Origin: Streptomyces albicerus | GTDB taxonomy: Bacteria; Actinomycetota; Actinomycetes; Streptomycetales; Streptomycetaceae | DNA length: 36,700 nucleotides | Assembly: GCF_008905045.1 (NCBI RefSeq) | Contig: NZ_VWMY01000091.1 | Span: forward strand, 1 to 36,700 | Reading direction: 5' to 3' | Shown: positions 9,184 to 17,907 of the stretch, one piece after another | Layout: each line of letters opens with the position of its first letter | Position numbering within the stretch: the stretch's first letter is position 1 | The notes under the pieces: model-generated | Database searches by the model: none | Told to the model about the DNA's origin: nothing | What the model saw: the letters and a program-made list of their open reading frames with translations, nothing else | Made by a program: the position numbers and the translations under genes

Positions 9184-9971
9184 ACGGCCTCCACGGCGCG
9201 GCCGTAGACCCGGGCCAGGCGCCGCTTCAGCTCCAGCCGCGCCGGGGTGTCGGCCTGCCCGATGTGGATGCGGGGCAGCGCGAAGTCGCCGCAGCCGGCC
9301 GGACCCGGGGAGATCGAGCAGGCGTAGCGGTAACCGGCCCGGCGCACGGCGGCGGCGACGCGCTCGTCGAGATCCCCGTACGGGTAGCAGAAGCCCTCGA
9401 TGTCGCCGCCGGTGATCCCGGCGAGCCGGTGACGGCTGTCGTTGACCTCGCTGTGCAGCACCTCGTCCGTGGTCTTGGTCAGATCGAGGTGGGTCAGACC
9501 GTGCGAGGCGATCTCCATGCCCGCGGCCACGACACGGCGGATGCCGGCCACGTCGAGCAGCGGCTTGCGCGGTCCCTGCGGCTCCCATGCGTTCTCGCCG
9601 CCGAGCCGCCCGGGCAGCACGAACACGGTCGCGGTGAAACCCCGGCGGTACAGCACGGGCAGCGCGGTGGTGACGAAGTCGGCGTACCCGTCGTCGAAGG
9701 TGAGCCCCACCAGGCCGCGTTGCACGCCATTGGCGCGCGCCGCCAGCAGTTCCCGGACGCTCACCCCGCGCAGGCCGCGGCCGGACATCCAGGCGAGCTG
9801 GCGGTCGAGGCACGCGGGCGTGACGGTGACGTTGTAGGGGTCGTCCGGGCAGTCCGAGACGGAGTGGTACATGGCCACCCAGACGGCGGGGCCCCGCTTG
9901 GAGCGTCTTTTCGCGGGCGGAACGGGATCGGGTTCGGCCGTACGCGGTGCGGGGGAGACGTCAGCGACCAT
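9180..9971 (-). CDS. polysaccharide deacetylase (NodB domain, CE4)
   Basis: A carbohydrate esterase 4 type deacetylase of 263 residues. The metal site is plain: LTFDDGYADF supplies the catalytic and metal-binding aspartates, SHGLTHLDL supplies the two histidines, and FCYPYGD and YACSISPG give the later conserved loops. There is no signal peptide in the chosen frame, so it may act on a cytoplasmic or membrane-bound intermediate, though many such enzymes in polymer clusters act outside. The start ATG at 9971 overlaps the flippase gene by 11 bp. An upstream in-frame start at 10004 would only lengthen the overlap. Within the operon it would remove N-acetyl groups from amino sugars of the repeat unit or polymer, as PgaB/IcaB-type enzymes do elsewhere. 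Confidence 0.87.
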   Translation of the reverse strand: MVADVSPAPRTAEPDPVPPAKRRSKRGPAVWVAMYHSVSDCPDDPYNVTVTPACLDRQLAWMSGRGLRGVSVRELLAARANGVQRGLVGLTFDDGYADFVTTALPVLYRRGFTATVFVLPGRLGGENAWEPQGPRKPLLDVAGIRRVVAAGMEIASHGLTHLDLTKTTDEVLHSEVNDSRHRLAGITGGDIEGFCYPYGDLDERVAAAVRRAGYRYACSISPGPAGCGDFALPRIHIGQADTPARLELKRRLARVYGRAVEAV

Positions 9972-11661
9972 GGCCCAGCTTTCGTGTGACGGAGTGACGG
10001 ACAAAGCGCACGACGGGAAGCAGGAGAGACCGGGCGCCCGCCGCGTCGAGAATCCAGACCAGCAGCAGGAAGACAGCGGTCACGCCGGCACAGCCGGCGG
10101 CGACGGACGCCGCGGGTGAGACGAACAGCCCCGCACAGACCAGCCCGGCTCCGGTGGCGCACACAGCCGCGCACACCGGTCGGGCCAGTTCGGCGACGAC
10201 CCGGCGGACGCGCACGGGCACGCTGCGCGGCCCCAGGCCGTGCAGCAGGAGGAGCGCGGTGAGGGTGATGCCGGCCGCGTTGGCCGCGGCGATGCCGCGC
10301 GCACCCCAGGGCTGCACGACGCAGGCACCGACGACGACCGTGGCGAGCGCGCCCACGCCCATCGCGCCCAGCGGGAACCAGGTGGTACGGCCGGCCGCGA
10401 AGTACGACCGCACGAGCGCCCCGACCAGCGTCTGCCCGAGCAGTCCGGCCGCGTACACCCGCATGATCGCGGCCGTCGCGGCGGTGTCCTGCGCCGTGAA
10501 CGCCCCGCGCTGGAAGAGGAGTTGGACGATCTGCGGCGCACAGGCCACGATCACCGCGGCGCCGAGCAGGACGAGGCAGGCCATCAGCGCCACGTCCCGC
10601 TCGACCCGGTCCCGGGCCCGCCGCATGTCGCCCTCGGCGATGGCCTGCGCCACCACCGGGAAGGTGACGACGCACACCATCAGCGACAGCGACATCGGCA
10701 ACTGGGCGACCTTCTGGGCGTAGTTGAGGTGCGAGATGGCGCCGGCGGGCAGCCCGGAGGCGAAGTAGCGCTCGATGAGGACCTGCGACTGCCGGCACAG
10801 CGCGAAGAGCAGGACCGCGCAGACGAGGCCGAGCGCCAGGGGGCGGCCACCGTCCCCGTGGTACGCGGAGGCGGCCTTGCCGGGCCGCCCGGCGAGCCGC
10901 CGCCACAGGGACGGTGCCTGCACGGCGACCATGAGGCACCCGCCGAGGGCGACACCGACAGCGGCGGACCGTACGCCCCAGCCCTCGCTGAGGACGAACA
11001 TCGCGGAGATGATCGCGATGTTGTACGCGATGTAGATCGCGCCCGGGGCGAGATACGAACGGTGCGCCCGCAGCGCCGCACTGCAGTACCCGGCCAGCCC
11101 GAAGCTCAGCACGCAGCTCGCGGTCAGCCGGGTGCAGGACACGGCCAGGTCCGGGTCGGGCAGGCCGGGCGCGAGGACGGAGACCAGCAGCGGTGCCCCG
11201 GCGGCGAGCGCGGCGGCCGTGGCCGCGAGGGCGAGGCACAGCCTCGGCAGCGAGGCGGCGACCAGGGCGTGCACGGGGTCGGGGCCGATCCCGTGCGCCC
11301 GCCGCGCCAGCGCCACGCTGAACGCGGGCACGAGCACGAACGCCATGCCGTCCTCGATCAGCAGCGTCGACGCCACTTCGGGCAGGGTCCAGGCCACCAG
11401 GAACGCGTCGGTGTCCTCGCCGGCGCCGAAGAGGTGCGCGAGCGCCTGGTCCCGGCCGAGCCCGAGGAGCGCCCCGGCCATGGACAGCGCGGCGGAGAGC
11501 AACGTCGCCCTCGCCAGGAAGCGGCCCGAGGGAGTGCCCGCCCGCCGGGCGCCCGCCGGAACCGGGCCGCCGTCGACCGGGAGCGGGCGGCCGCCCATGC
11601 CGGTCGCGGGGCCGGTCGCGTGGCGGGTCGCGCCCTCGGCCGTCGCTGATCGGGGCCTCAT
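9961..11661 (-). CDS. MurJ/MviN-like lipid-linked oligosaccharide flippase
   Basis: A 566-residue polytopic membrane protein of the MOP superfamily with about fourteen hydrophobic segments after a 45-residue hydrophilic N terminus. The stretch from residue about 46 (GRFLARATLLSAALSMAG, then LGLGRDQALAHLFGAG and DTDAFLVAW) matches the first helices of MurJ, including the conserved arginine and aspartate. Placed in a polymer cluster, it is more likely to flip the undecaprenyl-linked repeat unit than lipid II, and it fills the place of Wzx in a Wzx/Wzy-type pathway. ATGA overlap with the preceding ligase-like gene at 11658-11661. A housekeeping murJ is expected elsewhere in the chromosome, which this window cannot show. 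Confidence 0.85.
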   Translation of the reverse strand: MRPRSATAEGATRHATGPATGMGGRPLPVDGGPVPAGARRAGTPSGRFLARATLLSAALSMAGALLGLGRDQALAHLFGAGEDTDAFLVAWTLPEVASTLLIEDGMAFVLVPAFSVALARRAHGIGPDPVHALVAASLPRLCLALAATAAALAAGAPLLVSVLAPGLPDPDLAVSCTRLTASCVLSFGLAGYCSAALRAHRSYLAPGAIYIAYNIAIISAMFVLSEGWGVRSAAVGVALGGCLMVAVQAPSLWRRLAGRPGKAASAYHGDGGRPLALGLVCAVLLFALCRQSQVLIERYFASGLPAGAISHLNYAQKVAQLPMSLSLMVCVVTFPVVAQAIAEGDMRRARDRVERDVALMACLVLLGAAVIVACAPQIVQLLFQRGAFTAQDTAATAAIMRVYAAGLLGQTLVGALVRSYFAAGRTTWFPLGAMGVGALATVVVGACVVQPWGARGIAAANAAGITLTALLLLHGLGPRSVPVRVRRVVAELARPVCAAVCATGAGLVCAGLFVSPAASVAAGCAGVTAVFLLLVWILDAAGARSLLLPVVRFVRHSVTRKLGHGR

Positions 11662-12986
11662 CGCGGGCCTGATTCAGCGGCCGGGCCCGTCGTCGCGTCG
11701 GGTGCCAGCGCCCACCAGGCAGCGAGGCCGAAGCAGACGGCCGTCAGGACGGTGGAGGGCCCGCCGATGTCGGCGTACAGGAAGTTCACGAGCTGCCACA
11801 GCAGCAGCCCGCAGGCCGCGAGCGCGCAGTCCCGGGCGCGTCCGGCCCGCCGCAGCCGGGGCAGCGCGCAGGCCAGCAGGGCCAGCCAGCTGCCCGCCAC
11901 GGTGAGCAGGCCCAGCAGGCCCTGCTCACTGAGGATCAGCAGGTACATGTTGTGCGGGGAGAGCAGGGGCTGGCGCCGGAAGGCCTGGCCCGCTCCCTCC
12001 GTGTCGCTGCCCGACGACAGCGCGAGCGAGGCATGGCCGTCCCGGTGTGCGGGAAAGGCCTTCAGCCCCACGCCCGTCACCGGGTGCCCGCGCCACATGT
12101 CGGCGGACGCCGCCCACATGGTGTACCGGTCGACGACCGACTGGTCCGGTGCGTCGGCGACCTGCGTGATGCTGGTCAGCCGCTCCTGCAGCGCCGCGGC
12201 GCCCACGCCGAGTCCGCCCACCAGCACCACCGAGACCGCGACCACCGCCGCGAACACCTTCACCGCCCGCCGCACCCCGGCCAGCAGCAACTGCGCCCCG
12301 CACGCCACGGCCGTGGCGATCCAGGCACCCCGGCTGAAGGACAGCGCGAGCGGCACGAGCAGCGCCAGCGCACATCCGACCGCCACGACCCGCTGCCGCC
12401 GCGCCGGCGACCCGAGCGCGAGACCGGTCGCGGCCACCAGCCCGTACGCGACGACGGTCGACATCCCCATCACGTCGGACGGCCCGAACGTGCCCACAGC
12501 CCGGATGTAGGCCCCCTGATACGAGGCCCCGGTTCCGGTGAGGAACTGGTGCCCGCCGAGCGCCCCCTGCCACAGCGCGAGGCCGGTCAGCGACCAGAGC
12601 ACCAGCCGGGCGTCGCGCCGGTCGCGCACCAGCAGCATCACCGCGACCGGGACGAGCACGAAGACCTGCAGGTAGCGGGCCAGTCCGGTGATCCCGTCGC
12701 CGGGCGTCGCCGCCCCGGCCGCGGCGACCGCGATGCCCACCACGGGCAGCCCGAACACGACCGCCGCCGTCCGCGTCAGCGGGCGCCGCGCCCGCCGGAC
12801 GGTGCGTACGGCGGCCCAGAGCACGACAAGACCCGAGGCCGCGTCGGCCGGCGTGGCGTCGCTGCCCGCCGCGACCGGCAGTGCCAGCAGTGCGACCACC
12901 GCCACGACGGGCAGCACGGGAGCGGCCCGGCGCAGCGCAGGCAGCGGGGACGAGAGTGGGGGAGAGAGCGCCGAGGGAGTGCTCAC
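11658..12986 (-). CDS. O-antigen ligase/polymerase family membrane protein (Wzy- or WaaL-like)
   Basis: A 442-residue protein with ten to twelve hydrophobic segments. It has a large extracytoplasmic loop (from about residue 250) containing DRYTMWAASADMWRGHPVTG and later LSPHNMYLLILSEQG. The SFSRGAW motif before the loop and the HN of SPHNMY are characteristic of the Wzy_C / O-antigen ligase superfamily. No other polymerase is present in the operon, so this protein probably polymerises the flipped repeat units, with ligation to a wall or lipid acceptor as the alternative. The start is a GTG at 12986, six bases after the upstream stop, with GGGGAGCTGA inside the end of the sugar transferase gene as ribosome binding site. 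It is coupled downstream to the flippase by ATGA. Confidence 0.85.
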   Translation of the reverse strand: MSTPSALSPPLSSPLPALRRAAPVLPVVAVVALLALPVAAGSDATPADAASGLVVLWAAVRTVRRARRPLTRTAAVVFGLPVVGIAVAAAGAATPGDGITGLARYLQVFVLVPVAVMLLVRDRRDARLVLWSLTGLALWQGALGGHQFLTGTGASYQGAYIRAVGTFGPSDVMGMSTVVAYGLVAATGLALGSPARRQRVVAVGCALALLVPLALSFSRGAWIATAVACGAQLLLAGVRRAVKVFAAVVAVSVVLVGGLGVGAAALQERLTSITQVADAPDQSVVDRYTMWAASADMWRGHPVTGVGLKAFPAHRDGHASLALSSGSDTEGAGQAFRRQPLLSPHNMYLLILSEQGLLGLLTVAGSWLALLACALPRLRRAGRARDCALAACGLLLWQLVNFLYADIGGPSTVLTAVCFGLAAWWALAPDATTGPAAESGPR

Positions 12987-12992
12987 CGGCGC

Positions 12993-14468
12993 TCAGCTCC
13001 CCGTCGGCCGCAGGAACTGGACCGCCGTACGCACCAGGATGCAGATGTCCTGCCACAGCGACCAGTTGTCGATGTAGGCGTTGTCGAAGCGGCACCGGTC
13101 CTCGATGGACGTGTCGCCGCGCAGCCCGTGGATCTGGGCGAGTCCGGTGATCCCGGTCTGCATGCGGTGACGCTCCGGGTAGCCCGGGTGGGCCTGGCTG
13201 AACTTGGCGACGAAATAAGGCCGTTCGGGTCTCGGGCCGACCAGGCTCATGTCACCGCGGAACACGTTCCACAGCTGCGGCAGCTCGTCCAGCGAGGTGC
13301 GGCGCAGGAGCTGGCAGAAGCGGCTCATCTCCTGCTCGTTCGCCACGCTCCAGCGGGTCGCGGCCTCGTGCGCGCTGGCGGGCCGGTGGGTGCGGAACTT
13401 CAGCATGGTGAACGGCCGCCCGTCCTTGCCGATCCGCTCCTGCCGGAACACCACGCCGGGCCCGTCCAGGACCCGCAGCACGACCGCGCACACCAGCAGC
13501 ACCGGGGCGGCCAGCAGCAGCAGCGAGCCCGACAGCACCACGTCGAGCGCCCGCTTGCCCGCGCTTCCCCTCCGGCGCCCGCCTCGCGGACACAGCAACC
13601 TGCGGGAGAAACCCGCCAGTTGCCCCGCCCGCTCGCGGCGCCCGCCGGGTCCGTACGACGGCGAGGACGCCCCGTCGTACAGCTCCCACAGCACGCATCC
13701 GTACGCGGCGAGCCCCCGCAGCAGAGCGGCCTTCTCCACCCGAGTGGCGGCCCCCACCACGAGCACCGTCTCCACACCGTTCTGGATGACCGCCCGACGC
13801 GCGTCCTGGCCCGAGGTGAGCACCGGCAGCCCGGGCCCGTCGCCGGAATCGGCAAGACCCTCCAGGGCGTCGGTGACGAGGCCGACCGGCCGCACCCCGC
13901 AGTCCGGGTGGCGCAGCAACGCGGCCGCGACACGTCGGCCCGCCGCGACCGGACCGACCACCAGGGCGGGACAGGGCAGCTGCCGCAGTGCCCGGCGCCG
14001 GCGACCGTGCACCGCTCCGCGGCCCGCGCAGGCCGCCGCGCAGTGCACGGCGAAAGCGGTGACCAGCACGGTCATCGGGAGCGGCCGCAGCGGGGAGAGC
14101 GCCGCGAAGGCCGTCCAGCCGACGGCGATCCGTCCGCAGACGGCAGGAAGTTCGTCGAGTACACCGGGGACGACGGAGGTGTCGTACAGCGAAGCCCGTC
14201 GGTTCAGACCGATCACGCCGAGGGCCAGCAGGGCGATGACCAACGGGTACCTGTGTGCCCAGGGCACCACCAGGGCCCCCAGCAGGGCGGCGCCCCCGTC
14301 GACGAGCAACAGGGTTGCCCCGGAGGTCCGCCGCGGACGACGGGACCCCCGTCCGGCGGGCAGCCCGCGCCCGGCGGCGCGGCCGCGCGGGTCGAGGACG
14401 GAGACGGCGCTCTCCGCCGCCCGCGGCTGCTGGCCCGCAGGAGAGGGAACGGTACTTTCCGCAGTCAT
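12993..14468 (-). CDS. initiating sugar transferase (polyprenyl glycosylphosphotransferase)
   Basis: Begins repeat-unit assembly by moving a sugar-1-phosphate from a nucleotide sugar to undecaprenyl phosphate. Of 491 residues, the first 300 hold several membrane segments and a nucleotide-binding-like domain (PCPALVVGPVAAGRRVAAAL). The last 190 are the bacterial sugar transferase domain: re-entrant helix KRALDVVLSGS, then LKFRT, RRTSLDELPQLWNVF, MSLVGPRPERP, and RHRMQTGITGLAQIHG. These match WcaJ/PglC-type enzymes, including the SLDELPQ and VGPRP active-site regions. The ATG at 14468 overlaps the previous stop as ATGA and has GGAAGT upstream within the GT4 gene. This gene defines the cluster as lipid-linked (Wzx/Wzy-like) rather than synthase-dependent. 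Confidence 0.93.
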   Translation of the reverse strand: MTAESTVPSPAGQQPRAAESAVSVLDPRGRAAGRGLPAGRGSRRPRRTSGATLLLVDGGAALLGALVVPWAHRYPLVIALLALGVIGLNRRASLYDTSVVPGVLDELPAVCGRIAVGWTAFAALSPLRPLPMTVLVTAFAVHCAAACAGRGAVHGRRRRALRQLPCPALVVGPVAAGRRVAAALLRHPDCGVRPVGLVTDALEGLADSGDGPGLPVLTSGQDARRAVIQNGVETVLVVGAATRVEKAALLRGLAAYGCVLWELYDGASSPSYGPGGRRERAGQLAGFSRRLLCPRGGRRRGSAGKRALDVVLSGSLLLLAAPVLLVCAVVLRVLDGPGVVFRQERIGKDGRPFTMLKFRTHRPASAHEAATRWSVANEQEMSRFCQLLRRTSLDELPQLWNVFRGDMSLVGPRPERPYFVAKFSQAHPGYPERHRMQTGITGLAQIHGLRGDTSIEDRCRFDNAYIDNWSLWQDICILVRTAVQFLRPTGS

Positions 14469-15640
14469 GTGGTGATGTACTTCCTGCTCTCGGTGGTGAC
14501 GACGACCGGCGTGGTAACGACGCCGAGCAGTTCGCGGTACACATCGGTTACTGCGTCCGTGGCGTGCCGCAGGCCGTGGGCGGCCAGCACGTGCCTCCGG
14601 CCCTCTGCGCCCAGCGCCGCGCGCAGCCGCTCGTCCCGCAACAGCGCCGTCAGCGCCCGCGCCAGCGCGCCGGGGTCCTCCGGCGGCACCAGGCAGTACG
14701 ACGGATGGCCGGGCGGAAGGCTCTCGCGCGCCCCGTCCACATCCGTGACGACGACCGGTCTGGCGCACGCCATGGCCTCCAGCGGGGCGAGCGCCATGCC
14801 CTCCCAGCGGGACGGCAGGACCACGACGTCGGCGGCCCGGTACCAGGGAGCGGCGTCGGGCGCCACGCCGGCGAACTCCACCGAGTCGGGCGCCGCAGAG
14901 CGCAGCCGGTCCGCGTCCGGACCGTCGCCGACCAGCACCAACCGCGCGCCGGCCACCCGCCGCGCAACCTCGGGCCAGGCCTGAAGGAGCACGTCCTGCC
15001 CCTTCTGGCGGCACAGCCGGCCCACGCACACGACGAGCGGACCCTCCCCCACTCTCGGCTTCGCTCGAGCGGGGGGACCCCCATCGGACCGGGCGCCGGT
15101 CCCCTCCGGCCGGAACCTGTGCGTGTCGACACCGTTGGGGACCACGCGCCACAGGGCGGTGATCCCGCACCGCACACCGGTACGCCGCTCCGCCTCGCTG
15201 ACGCACAGGACGCGCGCCGCCCACCGCGCCCCGAACCGCTCCCAGCCAAGGGCCAGGCGCGCGACGACTCCGTCCGCGGCGTCGAACGACCAGGCATGCG
15301 GCTGAAAGACGGTCGGGACGCGGCCGCGTACCGCGAGCCGGGCCGCGAGTCCCGCCTTCGCGCTGTGCGCGTGCACCAGGTCCGGCCGCAGATCGCGCAG
15401 GATCCGCGCCAACCGCCGCACCTCGCCCGGAAGCCGACCCCCCGGTGAGCGGGTCGCATCCCAACGGAGCACCGTGCAGTCCAGCGCGCTCAAGGTGTCC
15501 GTCAGCGCGCCACTCTCCGGACAGGCCACGGTCACCCGCAGCCCCCTGGCGAGCTGAGCCGCCACCAGGTCCGTCACGACCCGCGCGACACCGCCCTCGA
15601 CGGGCTGGGTGACATGCAGGATGTGCGCTGCGCGTGCCAT
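14465..15640 (-). CDS. GT4-family glycosyltransferase, first gene of EPS operon
   Basis: A 391-residue GT-B glycosyltransferase. It opens with AHILHVTQPVEGGVARVVTD (GT4 acceptor domain), has LVHAHSAKAGLAARLA near residue 95, VPNGVDTHRF near 180, VGRLCRQKGQDVLLQAW near 210 and the donor-site signature PSRWEGMALAPLEAMACARP near 300 with the EX7E pair. The ATG at 15640 is preferred because a GGAAGGG element lies about ten bases upstream and the family match begins here. It leads the eight-gene operon, so the operon promoter must lie in the 416-bp gap to its right. Likely acts second in repeat-unit assembly, after the sugar transferase it is coupled to. Donor sugar unknown. Confidence 0.9.
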   Translation of the reverse strand: MARAAHILHVTQPVEGGVARVVTDLVAAQLARGLRVTVACPESGALTDTLSALDCTVLRWDATRSPGGRLPGEVRRLARILRDLRPDLVHAHSAKAGLAARLAVRGRVPTVFQPHAWSFDAADGVVARLALGWERFGARWAARVLCVSEAERRTGVRCGITALWRVVPNGVDTHRFRPEGTGARSDGGPPARAKPRVGEGPLVVCVGRLCRQKGQDVLLQAWPEVARRVAGARLVLVGDGPDADRLRSAAPDSVEFAGVAPDAAPWYRAADVVVLPSRWEGMALAPLEAMACARPVVVTDVDGARESLPPGHPSYCLVPPEDPGALARALTALLRDERLRAALGAEGRRHVLAAHGLRHATDAVTDVYRELLGVVTTPVVVTTESRKYITT

Positions 15641-16056
15641 AACCGAGGATGCCCTTCCGAACAAAAGAGGCCGAGCCGACAACAGGATGTGCGGCTCGTG
15701 TTCGCAATATAAAATCCACAACCGGCTTCGCCGGACTCAGGCGGTGAGCAACTCTAGCCGCTTATCCGTATTTATCTGAGAACCAGTCAGGTGTGTCGGA
15801 ATCGTGGCGTTTCAATGGACTATTGCTCACCCGGGATCACCCATTTGGAGTCGTAGCGAGGTGTGATTCCGCGCGGCCATCCGATTGGCGGGGCCATGCT
15901 CCATTCGGGGTGACCGGCTGTGAAAGGGCCTCTCATCAGCGCGGACGATGCTCTGAATCCGGATGGTTCGTCAGGGGATGCCCGCGATCGGTTGCGGGCG
16001 TGATGCACGAGTTTCACGGTGATCACACGATCGGAACTCACTCGAAGGAAACACCC
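15641..16056. promoter_or_regulatory. 416-bp divergent control region, EPS operon and secreted protein gene
   Basis: No gene is supported here; an in-frame extension of the rightward gene back to 15793 lacks coding character. The left end is AT-rich for this genome: the EPS strand reads TTTTATATTGCG near 15702-15714, a plausible -10 area. A small hairpin CCGGC-TTC-GCCGG lies near 15723-15735, and GCCCGC...GCGGGC near 15980-16000. I could not assign a convincing -35/-10 pair for either direction. Binding sites for morphogenetic regulators would be expected here but none is recognised. Confidence 0.45.
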
Positions 16057-16644
16057 ATGCGTGTACTGCCCACCCGGCGCATCGCCGCTTCGGCCCTCTG
16101 CACGGCACTCGTACTCGGGGCGGCAGGGACCGCCCTCGCGACTGCTCCCGACTCGGAGGGCGGTGTCGCTCGCACGGTGTCCCGCGCACCGGTCCCGAGG
16201 GCGGAGGCGCTCCTGGGCCAGACCGAGGCGCTGGGCGACCTCGGCACCGTACTGACCCCGGCGACCAACCTCCTGAACACCGTGCTCAAGGCCGACAACG
16301 GCCAGCTCTCCAAGGAAGAGGCGAAGAAGCTCGGTGACGCCACGAAGGGCGCCATCGCGCAGGCCAAGGACAAGGCCAAGGCACCGGCCCAGCCGCCGGG
16401 CACCTCGCCGTCCGCGAGCGCCACGTCCCCGGTGAAGCTGCTCCCCGCGGACCTCAGGGACGACCAACTCGACGCCCTCGGCAAGGCAGTCGACGCCTTG
16501 CTGGGTGCGGTCACCTCCGGCAAGGCCGACCAGGTGGAACCCGCGGTCGAAAATGTGGTGACCGCCCTCGTGAACGTTTCCGCCGCCACGCTGCTCGGCA
16601 GCGAAATGCGCGCAGCGGATCTGCCCGGCCTGCCGCCCTCCTGA
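16057..16644 (+). CDS. small secreted protein, unknown function
   Basis: A 195-residue exported protein. The ATG at 16057 has GAAGGAAA six bases upstream and opens a clear signal peptide (MRVLPTRRIAASALCTALVLG..., cleavage probably after ALA near residue 29). The mature part is mostly helical: ALLGQTEALGDLGTVLTPATNL, then lysine/alanine-rich KEEAKKLGDATKGAIAQAKDKAK, a proline/serine linker near residue 115, then LRDDQLDALGKAVDALLGAVTSGKADQVEPAV. It has no cysteine in the mature part and no enzymatic motif I recognise. A perfect terminator hairpin follows 45 bp after the stop, so it forms a single-gene transcript. It resembles abundant secreted proteins of unknown role in Streptomyces; I infer a cell-surface or extracellular place only from the signal peptide. 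Confidence 0.8.
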   Translation: MRVLPTRRIAASALCTALVLGAAGTALATAPDSEGGVARTVSRAPVPRAEALLGQTEALGDLGTVLTPATNLLNTVLKADNGQLSKEEAKKLGDATKGAIAQAKDKAKAPAQPPGTSPSASATSPVKLLPADLRDDQLDALGKAVDALLGAVTSGKADQVEPAVENVVTALVNVSAATLLGSEMRAADLPGLPPS

Positions 16645-16688
16645 TACCGGGACCGTTGCCTGAGGCGAAGCAGTCACCGGTCTCCTCG

Positions 16689-16721
16689 ACCCGTTGTGCC
16701 GACCACGTCGGCACAACGGGT
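16689..16721 (+). terminator. strong hairpin terminator
   Basis: A perfect 15-bp inverted repeat: ACCCGTTGTGCCGAC at 16689-16703 pairs with 16707-16721 around a three-base loop, followed by CTTCTCG. It closes the transcript of the secreted protein gene ending at 16644. Confidence 0.88.
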
Positions 16722-16886
16722 CTTCTCGTATGAGTTCCTGGAACCTGTTGGTGACAGAGTTTCCAGAAAGCTCCACCCTCGTTAGCCCAGGAGAACTGAG
16801 ACCGGGTCTCTCGCGACGCCTGAAGAATGAAACACCGTCTGGCGACCGCGGGTTACGGAAGACGAGTTTCGAAAGAAAGGCACACG

Positions 16887-17204
16887 ATGAAGACTCTGAA
16901 GGCTGCCGCCGTTGTTGTCGGCTCCCTTGCCATCGCCGGCGTCACGGTGCCCGCCGCCGCGGGGGACATGCCGGCGCAGGGCCTCTTGGACAACGGAAAG
17001 ATGGTCGCGGGCAGCCTCCCCTCGGCGGCCAAGGTGCCGACGGGGTTCGTGGCCGAAAACGCCAGGGAAACGGCGCACGGCGTGAAGGACGGCGTGAAGG
17101 AGCGCGTGAACGAGTCGGGAATCGTGAAGACCCCCGTCTTCGGCGGCACCCTGCCGAACCCCATCGACGGCAAGCTGCTCGGCGGACTTCCGGTCCCCAA
17201 GTAG
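16887..17204 (+). CDS. small secreted protein, unknown function
   Basis: A 105-residue exported protein. The ATG at 16887 follows GAAAGG with normal spacing and starts the signal peptide MKTLKAAAVVVGSLAIAG, probably cut after PAAAG near residue 26. The mature part is about 80 residues without cysteine: GLLDNGKMVAGSLPSAAKVP, then a charged helical section with an alternating VKDGVKERVNESG pattern, then PVFGGTLPNPIDGKLLGGLP. An ATG at 16827 in frame would place 20 basic residues before the signal and is unlikely. I recognise no named family. It belongs to a run of small exported proteins (16057-20065). A modest hairpin at 17297-17319 may end its transcript. Confidence 0.72.
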   Translation: MKTLKAAAVVVGSLAIAGVTVPAAAGDMPAQGLLDNGKMVAGSLPSAAKVPTGFVAENARETAHGVKDGVKERVNESGIVKTPVFGGTLPNPIDGKLLGGLPVPK

Positions 17205-17699
17205 GTAGTCGAGCAAGGCAATTCAGCACTGCCTTCACCGACGGCCGACGCCACCTCATCCGTGGCCTCGTCGCTCATCGGCTCGACGATTCGGGTCGGC
17301 TCCGCACCCCTCGGAGCCGGCCCTTCGGCATATACGGGGAGTGCGGTCGGCTTTCACCCGCTGGGCCAAACGGACGACTCGGGATGACCTGGGCGGCCAA
17401 GCGTCGTTGATCCCATTGGAATGGCCCCATTGAGTGCATCGGGGTCTTCCGCAGAGGGACTGGCCATCTCCTGAGCTCTTGAGGTGGCACATCCGTCGGC
17501 GTCGGCCGCTTCGCGGCGTGCCGGCTGGGATGTCATGGACGGAAGGGCGCTGTTTCCTCCTTGTCGGCGCGCCTTCCTGAACCGGTGACATGTCCGCCGG
17601 CCTTCGCCGGTCGCCTCCTGACCGCGGGGCCTGTCCGCGTCTGACGCGGACAGGCCCCGCGGGCTTCCTTCCGCGGAACTCGGCGGAATTCCGTGAGCA
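17205..17699. other. 495-bp geneless stretch with two hairpins
   Basis: No open frame here shows convincing coding character on either strand. The stretch holds a weak hairpin (CGGCTCCG at 17297-17304 with CGGAGCCG at 17312-17319) and a very strong one at 17622-17662. Its right end leads straight into the transposase remnant, so part of it may be decayed mobile-element DNA. Confidence 0.5.
17622..17662. terminator. strong bidirectional hairpin
   Basis: CCGCGGGGCCTGTCCGCGTC at 17622-17641 is matched by its reverse complement at 17643-17662. This is about 18 paired bases around a TCTGA loop, followed by CTTCCTT. It could end rightward transcription from 16887 or block leftward read-through from the paralogue cluster. 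Confidence 0.75.
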
Positions 17700-17890
17700 G
17701 TCGGCTTCGGCATCTCCACCGGCACGGCACACGCCTACGACCTGCTCGCCGACCAAGTGCCCGGGCTATTGAGCGCCCCGCGCGAAGCCGACCCCGACTG
17801 GGGATCCCGCCCGCACCGCCCGCCGTGCCCACGACCTGACGGCGGCCCTGCCCCCACCGGATCATCCGGATCTGCATCGCTGGAACGCAG
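17700..17890 (+). pseudogene. remnant of IS5-type (DDE_Tnp_4) transposase
   Basis: Reading from 17700, the frame gives VGFGISTGTAHAY, then DLLADQVPGLLSAPREADPDW. This matches the helix-turn-helix and following region common in Streptomyces IS5-family transposases, with several residues missing between HAY and DLL. Further on, RAHDLTAA near 17823-17850 is followed, in another frame, by HRIIRICIAGTQ near 17853-17890. These are consecutive in the intact protein, so a frameshift separates them, and most of the catalytic region between the two blocks is deleted. No terminal inverted repeats are visible. It is a dead fragment, evidence of past insertion beside the paralogue cluster. The assignment rests on remembered family motifs. 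Confidence 0.7.
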
Positions 17891-17907
17891 GACGCGGGAA
17901 AGCCGAT

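Noticed and set aside
11952..14984. A 1010-codon open frame on the plus strand
   Set aside because: It shadows three clear minus-strand EPS genes; the product is Arg/Pro/Gln/Gly-rich without any family motif, as expected of antisense frames in GC-rich DNA.
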